A stretch of 64,000 bases of DNA from Nocardioides yefusunii (GTDB lineage Bacteria; Actinomycetota; Actinomycetes; Propionibacteriales; Nocardioidaceae), in the NCBI RefSeq assembly GCF_004014875.1, contig NZ_CP034929.1, positions 496,001-560,000 of the forward strand, in the 5' to 3' direction. Position numbers and translations under genes: made by a program. Every line of letters begins with the position of its first letter. The first letter of the stretch is position 1. The notes beneath the pieces were generated by a model, which was not told the origin of the DNA, made no database searches, and saw nothing but the letters and a program-made list of their open reading frames with translations. Positions 37,797-44,983 of the stretch are shown one piece after another.

Positions 37797-37922
37797 GTGA
37801 TCCCCCTGGCCGTCTTGGCCGGGTGCACCTGTCCCGGACTTGGGGCGGTGAGGATCGGCCGCAGCGAATCGCTGCGGCGGCCTTGCCCTGCCCCCACACG
37901 TCCCGGAGGACACCTCTCGTGA
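37797..37922 (+). other. Structured leader with a 41-codon open frame ahead of the transporter genes
   Basis: A GTG at 37797, nine bases after TATGCT, opens a frame that ends in TGA overlapping the GTG start of the substrate-binding protein (GTGA at 37919-37922). The same stretch holds a 9-bp perfect hairpin with a 3-nt loop (37858-37878) and a GGCC-N5-GGCC stem near 37809. It may be a leader peptide, a structured 5' UTR, or both. Known riboswitch cores such as the B12 box were not recognised. Confidence 0.4.
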
Positions 37923-38941
37923 AGACCCGCTTCCTGCTTCCGCTCGCCGCTCTCGCGCTCGCTCTCACCGCCTGCGCCACCGACGCGGAAGCCCCCGTCG
38001 AGGACGACGACGTCCGCACGCTCAGCAACTGCGGCGTCCGCGTCGAGGTCGACCCCTCCCGCGCACCCGAGCGGATCGTGACGATCAAGTCCAGCTCCAC
38101 CGAGCTCGCCCTGGCCCTCGGACTGGGCGACCGGATCGTCGGGCAGGCCTTCTCCGACGGCCCCGTCCCGGAGCAGTGGGCCGCCGAGGCCGCGAAGCTC
38201 CCCGTCCTCGCCGAGAAGGCACCGAACCAGGAGACCGTCCTCGAGGTGGAGCCCGACCTCGTCTTCGCCGGCTGGGAGTCCAACCTCGCCGCCGACACCG
38301 CCGGTGAGCGCGACGTGCTGGCCAAGCTCGGCGTCGCCACCTACGTCGCTCCGTCGGCCTGTCAGAGCACCGGGGCCCCGGAGAAGATGACCTTCGACCT
38401 CCTCTTCAGCCAGCTCCGCGAAGCAGGTGAGGTGCTCGGTGCCCCCGCCGCCGCGAAGCAGCTCGTCGCCGAACAGCGCGACCAGCTCGAGACCCTCGGC
38501 ACCGTGACCGAGGGAACCACCGCCCTGTGGTGGTCCTCCGGCGTCGACACCCCGTTCGTCGGCGGCGGTACCGGAGCCCCGCAGATGGTGATGGACGCGA
38601 TCGGCCTGACCAACGTCGCCGGCGGCGTCGACGACACCTGGACCTCGCTCGGTTGGGAGGCCGTCGTCGAGTCCGACCCCGACGTCCTGGTCCTTGTCGA
38701 CGCCGAGTGGAACAAGGCCGAGACCAAGATCGAGTTCCTCGAGTCCAACCCCGCCACCGCTGCGATGACCGCGGTGAAGGAGAAGCGCTACCTCGTCATT
38801 CCGTTCCCGTCCGGTGAGGCCGGCGTCCGTTCCGTCGACGCCGCCGCGAGCCTGCTGGAGCAGGCCACCGAGCTCGGGTTCGCCGCCGAGGGCGGCGCCG
38901 AGGACGGTGCCGAGGACGGTGCGAAGGACGGCCAGCAGTGA
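37919..38941 (+). CDS. ABC transporter substrate-binding lipoprotein (proposed F420-0 type)
   Basis: This is a 340-residue lipoprotein: signal peptide with lipobox LTAC (Cys19), then a helical-backbone receptor fold (RAPERIVTIKSSSTELALAL, EVEPDLVFAGWESNL) and an acidic/alanine tail. It belongs with the FecB/BtuF-like receptors. The specific combination with the permease and ATPase that follow matches the set annotated in actinobacteria as a putative F420-0 ABC transporter. The substrate is unproven, and cobamides or siderophores remain possible. GTG 37919 overlaps the upstream leader frame. The stop overlaps the permease start (GTGA). Confidence 0.82.
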   Translation: MKTRFLLPLAALALALTACATDAEAPVEDDDVRTLSNCGVRVEVDPSRAPERIVTIKSSSTELALALGLGDRIVGQAFSDGPVPEQWAAEAAKLPVLAEKAPNQETVLEVEPDLVFAGWESNLAADTAGERDVLAKLGVATYVAPSACQSTGAPEKMTFDLLFSQLREAGEVLGAPAAAKQLVAEQRDQLETLGTVTEGTTALWWSSGVDTPFVGGGTGAPQMVMDAIGLTNVAGGVDDTWTSLGWEAVVESDPDVLVLVDAEWNKAETKIEFLESNPATAAMTAVKEKRYLVIPFPSGEAGVRSVDAAASLLEQATELGFAAEGGAEDGAEDGAKDGQQ

Positions 38942-40071
38942 CGCTGGCCCCCGAGGCGCCGGTACGACGTCCTCGGCCGGGAGCTTCCCGCGCACCTGAG
39001 ACCGGTCCCGCGCCTGGGCCCGCTCCCGCGTCGGAGTCCGTGGCCACGCCGCGGTCGGAACGTCGACGCGACCTCTGGTGGCTCTGGATCCCGGCTCTCG
39101 TCGTCGTCCTGCTGGGCTCGATGGCAGCAGCCGTCGCAACCGGACCGGCCGACATCGCGGTACGTGACGTGGCCAGCGTCGTCGGGGCCAAACTGGGTCT
39201 CGTCGACTCCGACGTGTCGCTGCTGCGCACCGGCATCGTCTGGGAACTGCGCCTGCCACGAGTCCTGACCGCTGCGGCCGTGGGTGCCGGGCTCGCGCTC
39301 AGCGGCGCCGTCATGCAGGCGTTGACCCGCAACCCGCTCGCCGACCCCTACCTGCTCGGACTCTCCTCGGGCGCCTCCACCGGAGCCGTGCTGGTGCTGC
39401 TGGTCGGGCTCTCCGTCGCGCTGCCGGTGGCGGCGTTCCTCGGAGCCACGGCTGCCCTGGTCGCGACGTTGGTCCTGGCCCGCAGCCTGGGTGAGATCAC
39501 CCCGACCCGCGTCGTCCTGGCCGGTCTCGCGGTCTCGTCGTTCGCGGGGGCGCTGACGTCGTTGTTGGTCTTCTGGAACGAGAAGGGCGACTCCTTCCGA
39601 CAGGTCCTCAACTGGATCCTCGGCTCGTTGGCAGGAGCCGACTGGTCCTCCGCGGCACTGGCCTGGGGTGCGGTCGTGCTCGTCGGTCTGCCGCTCGCGC
39701 TGCGTGGACGGGTGTTGGACGCCTTCGCGTTCGGCGACACCGCTGCCGCGGCCCTCGGCGTCGACGTCAATCGGACCCGCTGGCTGCTGCTGCTCGCCAC
39801 CGCCGTCCTGACCGGCGTGATGGTCTCGGTCTCCGGCGCGATCGGTTTCGTCGGTCTGGTGCTGCCCAACGCGGTCCGGCTGATGGTCGGGTTCTCGCAC
39901 CGCCGGATGCTGCCGCTGTGCATCCTGCTCGGCGCCGTCTTCATGGTGTGGGTCGACACCGCGGCCCGCACCCTCTTCGACCCCCGCGAGATCCCGGTCG
40001 GGATCATCACCGTCCTGGTCGGTGCACCCGTCTTCGTGGCGGTGCTGATCAAGAACCGGGGACGGGCATGA
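38938..40071 (+). CDS. FecCD-family ABC permease (proposed F420-0 type)
   Basis: This is a 377-residue FecCD permease with a proline-rich cytoplasmic N-terminal tail of about 45 residues, then roughly nine to ten membrane segments. Typical FecCD blocks are LRLPRVLTAAAVGAGLALSGAVMQALTRNPLADP, partly visible as RLPRVLTAAAVGAGLALSG, then GLSSGAS, GSLAGADW, GFVGLVLPNAVRL and DPREIPVGIITVLVGAPVF. It would form the channel for the lipoprotein-bound ligand. The start GTG overlaps the upstream stop and the stop overlaps the ATPase start, giving a tightly coupled three-gene unit. Confidence 0.88.
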   Translation: MTLAPEAPVRRPRPGASRAPETGPAPGPAPASESVATPRSERRRDLWWLWIPALVVVLLGSMAAAVATGPADIAVRDVASVVGAKLGLVDSDVSLLRTGIVWELRLPRVLTAAAVGAGLALSGAVMQALTRNPLADPYLLGLSSGASTGAVLVLLVGLSVALPVAAFLGATAALVATLVLARSLGEITPTRVVLAGLAVSSFAGALTSLLVFWNEKGDSFRQVLNWILGSLAGADWSSAALAWGAVVLVGLPLALRGRVLDAFAFGDTAAAALGVDVNRTRWLLLLATAVLTGVMVSVSGAIGFVGLVLPNAVRLMVGFSHRRMLPLCILLGAVFMVWVDTAARTLFDPREIPVGIITVLVGAPVFVAVLIKNRGRA

Positions 40072-40865
40072 GCACCCGCGAGCACGTCCCGACGCTCAAG
40101 GCCTCGGGCCTGGGACGTCAGGTGGGGGGACGCAACGCGCGTCGGGACGTCCTGTGCGACGCCGGTTTCAGCGTCCCGGTCGGCAGCGTCACCGCTCTGG
40201 TGGGGCCCAACGGTGCCGGGAAGTCGTCGCTGATGCGAGTGCTCGCCGGCACCGTCGACTCCTCGCACCAGGCCCACGTCGAGCTCGACGGCATCGACCT
40301 GCTGGGGTTGAAGCGTCGTGACCGTGCCCGTCGGGTCGCGTTGGTGGAGCAGGAGCTGCGTGCCGAGTTCTCGCTGACGGTGCGGCAGGTCGTCGAGATG
40401 GGGCGGATCCCGCACGAGTCGCCGTGGGCGGTCGCTGCCCCGGAAGTCGGGATCGTCGAGGAGGCGATGGCCACCGCTGGTGTCACGGCCTTCGCCGATC
40501 GTCTCCTGGGAAGCCTGTCGGGTGGCGAGCAGCAGCGCGTGCAGATGGCGCGTGCGCTCGCCCAGGAACCCGATCTTCTGCTCTTGGACGAACCCACCAA
40601 CCACCTCGACGTGAAGGCCCAGCAGGACGCCCTCGGGCTGCTGCGGCAGGTCGCTGCGCAGGGCACGACGGTGGTGGCGGCGCTGCACGACCTCAATCTC
40701 GCGGCTGGGTACTGCGACCACGTCGTCGTCCTGGCTGACGGTCGGGTCCGTGCGGTCGGTCCGGTGGCGGAGGTGCTGACCGCCGAGCTGGTGCGGGAGA
40801 CCTACGGCGTCGCCGCCGACGTGATCGCGCACCCGCGCACCGGCCGCCCGCTCGTCATCTTCTGA
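40068..40865 (+). CDS. ABC transporter ATP-binding protein (FecE/BtuD-like, proposed F420-0 type)
   Basis: This is a 265-residue ATPase with all ABC motifs: Walker A GPNGAGKSS, Q-loop region VALVEQELRAEF, signature LSGGEQQRV, Walker B LLLLDEPTNHLD and the switch His in ALHDLNLA. It powers import through the FecCD-type permease. ATG 40068 overlaps the permease stop (ATGA). The operon ends here, and two tandem palindromes follow (40897-41010). Confidence 0.9.
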   Translation: MSTREHVPTLKASGLGRQVGGRNARRDVLCDAGFSVPVGSVTALVGPNGAGKSSLMRVLAGTVDSSHQAHVELDGIDLLGLKRRDRARRVALVEQELRAEFSLTVRQVVEMGRIPHESPWAVAAPEVGIVEEAMATAGVTAFADRLLGSLSGGEQQRVQMARALAQEPDLLLLDEPTNHLDVKAQQDALGLLRQVAAQGTTVVAALHDLNLAAGYCDHVVVLADGRVRAVGPVAEVLTAELVRETYGVAADVIAHPRTGRPLVIF

Positions 40866-40896
40866 CCCACCCTCCACTCCCTGCCCCTGCCGTCGG

Positions 40897-41010
40897 GACG
40901 TCATAAGAATCGAGGGCTGGGACCCGGGATCCTTATGACATCCGGCAGGGGGTGAGCCAGGACGTCATGAGAATCGAGGGCTGGGACCCCGGATTCCTAT
41001 GACGTCCGGC
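40897..41010. repeat. Two tandem copies of a 50-bp palindromic element
   Basis: Copies at 40897-40946 and 40961-41010 agree at 45 of 50 positions and start 64 bp apart. Each begins with GACGTCAT, is an inverted repeat (GACGTCATxAGAATC against GATTCCTATGACGTC in copy 2) and has a loop reading GAGGGCTGGGACCC. They may terminate the transporter operon, but two near-identical palindromes point to a repeated element. Confidence 0.75.
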
Positions 41011-41084
41011 GGGGCGGTGGGGGAGCGCGCATCTAGACTCCGGCGCAGACGTCGTACGACGTGAACCAACGCGCGAGGAGACAC

Positions 41085-42086
41085 ATGGGCGAGCAGGGAC
41101 GTGTCGGGTACGTCGTGCCGGTCGACGCCGTCACCCCGCGCGAGGCCGTCGACCTCGCCCGTCTGGCCGAGCAGGCCGGGTTCACCGGGACAATGGCCGT
41201 CGACACCTTCCAGCCGTGGCTGCCGTCGCTGGGTCAGGCCCCCAACGTCTGGCCGCTCCTGGGCGCGATGGCCGAGCACACCGTCAGCGACTTCGGGGTC
41301 GGGATGGCCGCCGCGGGCACCCGCATGCACCCCGCCGCGATCGCCCAGGCCGCTGCCACCCTCGGCGCCCTGCACCCGGGCCGGCACTGGGTCTCGCTGG
41401 GCGGCGGTGAGGCGATCCACGAACACGTCACCGGTGGCTACTGGCCCGAGGCCCCCGAACGGATCAGCCGCCTCTTCGAGTCCGTCGACATCGTCAAGCG
41501 CCTCTTCTCCTCCGCGATCACCGAACGCGACGTCCGCTACGAGGGGCAGCGGTTCCGTCTGGAGTCCTCACGACTGTGGACGATGCCGACCCCCGCACCG
41601 CAGGTCCTGGTCGCCACCTCCGGCCCGGTCACGGCACGTCGGGCCGGGCGTCAGGCCGACGGTCTGCTCGCCGTCGCCGTGCAGCCGCAGCAGGCTGCGC
41701 AGGTGCTGGAACGGTTCCGTGAAGGCGCCCGCGAGGTCGGCAAGGACCCCGCGACGATGCCGGCCTGGCTGCACCTCAACGTGTCTTGGGCGGCCAGCGA
41801 CACCGAGGCGGAACGCAACGTCGTCGAGCGTTATCCGATGGCTGCGATGCGGTTCGCCCGCGGCGACCTGCGATCGCCGCAGGTGGTGGAGCAGATCGCG
41901 AAGCTGGTGCGTCCCGAGGACTTCGCCGGACGCCTGCCCGTCAGCGCCGACCCGGCGGTGCACCTGGCGGAGATCCGCGCCTACCTCGACCTCGGCTACG
42001 ACCGCGTCTTCGTCCACAACGTCGGCGCCAACCAGGTCGCGTTCCTGGAGGCGTTCTCCCGCGACGTCCTGCCGCACCTCTCCTGA
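41085..42086 (+). CDS. LLM-class flavin/F420-dependent oxidoreductase
   Basis: This is a 333-residue TIM-barrel protein of the luciferase-like monooxygenase superfamily, close to the F420-dependent glucose-6-phosphate dehydrogenase branch: LARLAEQAGFTGTMAVDTFQPW, VGMAAAGTRMHPAAIAQAAATL, SLGGGEAIHEHVTGGYWP and PQVLVATSGPVTARRAG. A related TIGR family beside the same kind of transporter has been proposed to use a flavin rather than F420, so the cofactor is open. ATG 41085 has GAGGAG four bases upstream and is preferred over GTG 41061. Confidence 0.82.
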   Translation: MGEQGRVGYVVPVDAVTPREAVDLARLAEQAGFTGTMAVDTFQPWLPSLGQAPNVWPLLGAMAEHTVSDFGVGMAAAGTRMHPAAIAQAAATLGALHPGRHWVSLGGGEAIHEHVTGGYWPEAPERISRLFESVDIVKRLFSSAITERDVRYEGQRFRLESSRLWTMPTPAPQVLVATSGPVTARRAGRQADGLLAVAVQPQQAAQVLERFREGAREVGKDPATMPAWLHLNVSWAASDTEAERNVVERYPMAAMRFARGDLRSPQVVEQIAKLVRPEDFAGRLPVSADPAVHLAEIRAYLDLGYDRVFVHNVGANQVAFLEAFSRDVLPHLS

Positions 42087-42093
42087 CGTGTCA

Positions 42094-42150
42094 CACCCCA
42101 CCGTTCTGGGTCGTGATCGCGAGCGATCGACGACCCGAATCGGTGGGGTG
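42094..42150. terminator. Long hairpin between convergent LLM and UspA genes
   Basis: CACCCCACCG (42094-42103) pairs with 42141-42150. The inner GGGTCGT block and a perfect GATCGC/GCGATC tip (42115-42128) extend it to an almost continuous stem. It is placed between convergent stops and is related in sequence to the hairpin at 33086-33142. Confidence 0.7.
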
Positions 42151-42169
42151 CGAGAGGGGGGAAGGGGGG

Positions 42170-42598
42170 TCAGTGCGTGTGCGCGATGAAGACGTCGCAG
42201 GGGGCGTTCTTCGCGACGTCGGACGCGATCGAGCCGAGCATCCGGACGAGGCCCTGGACGCGCTTGTTGCCGACGACGACGACCGTCGCGTCGATCTCCT
42301 CCGCGACCCGGACGAGGGCCTCGGCGGGCTTGCCGTCGGCCGCCGAGACATGGAGGGTCAGGTCGGGGAAGTCGACACGCACGATGTTCGCCACGCGCTC
42401 GGCGCTGGCGACGGCGTCGTCGTGGTTGGAGACGAGGTACTCGTCGCCTCCGACGTTGTAGCGCTCCGCCTCGAACTTGCCGAAGGCGGACACGACGTGG
42501 AGTTCGGCCTGCAGCGCCTGGGCAAGGCCAGCGGCGGTGAGGGCAGCGGAACGGGCGGTCTCGGAGTCATCGACTCCCACGAGGATCGAGGTGGCCAT
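42170..42598 (-). CDS. Universal stress protein (UspA family)
   Basis: This is a 142-residue single-domain Usp: SILVGVDDSETARSAALTAA at the N terminus, AEEIDATVVVVGNKRVQGLVRMLGSIASDVAKNAPCDVFIAH at the C terminus (read here in part as VVVGNKRVQGL and SIASDVAKNAPCDV). The ATP-binding G-2x-G-9x-G(S/T) motif is only partly kept (GNKRVQGLVRMLGSIAS), so nucleotide binding is plausible but not certain. The start is ATG 42598; a GTG at 42613 is possible. It stands alone, convergent with the LLM gene. Confidence 0.85.
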   Translation of the reverse strand: MATSILVGVDDSETARSAALTAAGLAQALQAELHVVSAFGKFEAERYNVGGDEYLVSNHDDAVASAERVANIVRVDFPDLTLHVSAADGKPAEALVRVAEEIDATVVVVGNKRVQGLVRMLGSIASDVAKNAPCDVFIAHTH

Positions 42599-42693
42599 GG
42601 GCCATTTCACCACTGCCCCCGAACGGGTGGAAGGTGCGGGCTCGGTTGAGGGGTGTTTCGCCGTCGGGCGGCAGCAGCGCCCGGACGAAATGA

Positions 42694-42739
42694 CCGCGAG
42701 TCCCTGTCCGGAGGGAGGGAGGGGGACAGGGACTCGCGG
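42694..42739 (-). terminator. 16-bp perfect hairpin terminator after the YhgE gene
   Basis: CCGCGAGTCCCTGTCC (42694-42709) pairs exactly with 42724-42739. The 14-nt loop consists of G-runs separated by single A residues on the plus strand. It lies 10 nt after the YhgE stop on the minus strand. Confidence 0.8.
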
Positions 42740-42748
42740 CGGTGGACG

Positions 42749-44983
42749 TCAGGCCGGTGCGGCGACCTGACGTCGGATGGTGGCCAGCGTCGTCGTCCCG
42801 CGGCGGGCGGTGGCCCACACGCTCACGACGACGGCGGCCAGGGACCAGAGGAGCAGCCCGGCGACCGAGGCGCCCGACCCGGCACCGGTGACGGTCCACG
42901 CCACCGCGTCGGTGGCCAGCGGAACCGGCAGCAGGCCGTTGAGGGACTGCAGCCAGCCCGGGGCGGCGTCGAGCGGCAGGAAGCCGGGCAGGGTCAGGGC
43001 CTGGACGACGGTGAGGGCGACCACGAGCACTCCGCCGAGACGTTCGCCGCACAGCGCGACCACGGCCTGGGTGACGGTGAGGGCGGCCAGTGCCGCCGCG
43101 GGGGCGGCGACGAGGGCGAGCAGCCAGGGGCGTGCCAGGTCGAGGTCGAGCAGGTGGACGGCACCCAGCACGAGCGCCACCTGCGCGACCCCGAGCGCGA
43201 GGGCCGGAGCCAGTGCGCGGGCGACGGTGCGACGGGCGGTCGTGGCCCGGGACAGGCGACGCACCTGGACGGCGGGAACGGTCAGGAAGATGCCGAGAGC
43301 ACCGAGCCAGAGAGCGGTCGCGACGACGGACGGAGCCGCCTGCGCGCGTCCGCCGGAGGGCGCGTCGTCGACGGCGCGAGCCACGACCGGCTGGGCGACG
43401 GTCTCGGCCTTGGTGCGGATGGTGACCTCGTCGGTGACGGGCACCTGGTCGGCACCGTCACGCAGGCCGGTGGCGAGCTCACCGGCTCCGGAAGCGAGCT
43501 TCGTGGAGCCGGCGTCTGCGCTCTTCGCGCCGTCTGCGAGACGGGTGCTGCCGCTGACGAGGTCGCCGGTGCCCGAGGTGAGTTCCTTGCTGCCGGCCGC
43601 GAGACGCGAGGTCCCTGCAGCGAGCGAGGAGGCGCCGGTGGAGAGTTCGCCTGCGCCGGAGGCGAGCTGGGCCGCGGCCGCGTCGGCATCCTTCGCGCCG
43701 GAGGCCAGGGTGGCCGCGCCGGACGCGAGGTCGTCGGCTCCGCTGCTCAGTTCACCGGTCCCGGCGGCGAGCGCGTCGGCACCGTCGTGGGCCGCGGTGA
43801 TGCCGGAGCGGATCTGGGGCGCGGAGTCGGCGAGGGTGCGGGTGCCGGTGGCGAGCTGGGCTGCTCCGTCGACGAGGGCAGTGGCGTTGGCTCCGTCCGC
43901 ACCGAGCGCGGCGGAGGTTGCGGCGCAGAGTTCGGGGACGGATCCCGACAGGAGCGGGTTGGCGCAGGCCTGCCCCCATCCTTGGAGGACCTTCGCGTAC
44001 CCGGCGACGCCGTCGGAGACCTGGGCGGCGCCGTCGGCCAGGGCCGTGGACTGTTTCTCCAGACCGACGGTGGCCGCATCCAGCTGGCCGAGTCCGTCGG
44101 CCAGACGGGTGGCGCCGTCGTCGACGCTGCGGGCGCCGTCGGCGAGGGCGCTGCTGCCGTCGCGGAGTCGGGTGGCTCCGGTGGAGAGGTCAGAGATCCC
44201 GGAGCTGAGCTGGTTTGCGCCGTCGGCGAGCTGGGTGCTGCCGGAGTCGAGTCGGGTGGCGCCCGTGGCGGCGTCCCGGGTGCCCTTCGAGAGCGTCCCG
44301 GCGCCGGAGTCGAGCTTCTTGGCGCCGTCGGCCAGGGACGCCGAGCCGGTGCGCAACGTCCCGAGGCCGTCGCTCAGTTTCCCGGCGCCGTCGGTGAGTT
44401 CGGCGGCACCGTCGGCGGCGTCGGAGAGCTTGCCGCCGAGCGTGTTGGTGCCCTCGAAGAGCTGGTTCAGGTACGAGGTGGTGACGGTGCGGCCCAGACT
44501 GTCGGCCGCGACCTGGGAGACGTCGGTGGTGATCGTCCCGACGACGGTCGCGTCGGCGCCGTCGGTGCGGACCTCGACCCCGGCCTGCTGGGGCGCGTCG
44601 GTGGAGATCTTCGCGATCGTGGCAGAGAAGTCGGCCGGGACCGTGACGACGGCGTGGAAGGTACCGTCGGCGAGGCCGTCAGCGGCGCTGTCGGGGTCGG
44701 CGAGCACCCAGTCCATGCCGGGGTCCGGGTCGCCCTCGGCCGGGCGGGTCAGTCCGGCCGCGAGCAGGCGTCCGGCAGCGACCGTTCCGGACTCCTTGCT
44801 GGTGACGGGTTCGTCGAGGTTCACGACGGCGGCCCGCAGCTCACGGGCCGCATCGGCGCGGTCACCGAGGCTGACCACCGCGGTGGCCGTCACCAGGGTG
44901 GGCAGGGCTACGGCGGCGACCAGCGCGACCACTGCGGGCCGGCTCTGGGCGCCGTTCTTCAGGCGGGAGATCAGGGTGCTCAT
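42749..44983 (-). CDS. YhgE/Pip-family membrane protein with long LADGA-type repeat region
   Basis: This is a 744-residue protein. One N-terminal membrane segment (VVALVAAVALPTLVTATAVV) is followed by the YhgE/Pip extracytoplasmic domain (AAVVNLDEPVTS). Then comes a very long helical repeat region of about 350 residues built from units such as LADGAxxLxxGxxxL, and about five or six membrane segments at the C terminus. This is the standard plan of actinobacterial YhgE/Pip (ESX- or phage-infection-type) ABC-2-like proteins. Its start overlaps the MMPL stop (ATGA), so the two are coupled. It probably works with the MMPL/pseudo-ABC protein in export or envelope remodelling; this is inferred from context. 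Confidence 0.85.
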   Translation of the reverse strand: MSTLISRLKNGAQSRPAVVALVAAVALPTLVTATAVVSLGDRADAARELRAAVVNLDEPVTSKESGTVAAGRLLAAGLTRPAEGDPDPGMDWVLADPDSAADGLADGTFHAVVTVPADFSATIAKISTDAPQQAGVEVRTDGADATVVGTITTDVSQVAADSLGRTVTTSYLNQLFEGTNTLGGKLSDAADGAAELTDGAGKLSDGLGTLRTGSASLADGAKKLDSGAGTLSKGTRDAATGATRLDSGSTQLADGANQLSSGISDLSTGATRLRDGSSALADGARSVDDGATRLADGLGQLDAATVGLEKQSTALADGAAQVSDGVAGYAKVLQGWGQACANPLLSGSVPELCAATSAALGADGANATALVDGAAQLATGTRTLADSAPQIRSGITAAHDGADALAAGTGELSSGADDLASGAATLASGAKDADAAAAQLASGAGELSTGASSLAAGTSRLAAGSKELTSGTGDLVSGSTRLADGAKSADAGSTKLASGAGELATGLRDGADQVPVTDEVTIRTKAETVAQPVVARAVDDAPSGGRAQAAPSVVATALWLGALGIFLTVPAVQVRRLSRATTARRTVARALAPALALGVAQVALVLGAVHLLDLDLARPWLLALVAAPAAALAALTVTQAVVALCGERLGGVLVVALTVVQALTLPGFLPLDAAPGWLQSLNGLLPVPLATDAVAWTVTGAGSGASVAGLLLWSLAAVVVSVWATARRGTTTLATIRRQVAAPA

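Noticed and set aside
37673..37918. Cobalamin riboswitch ahead of the transporter operon
   Set aside because: The position and neighbours invite it, but the conserved B12-box and core segments could not be found, only simple hairpins.
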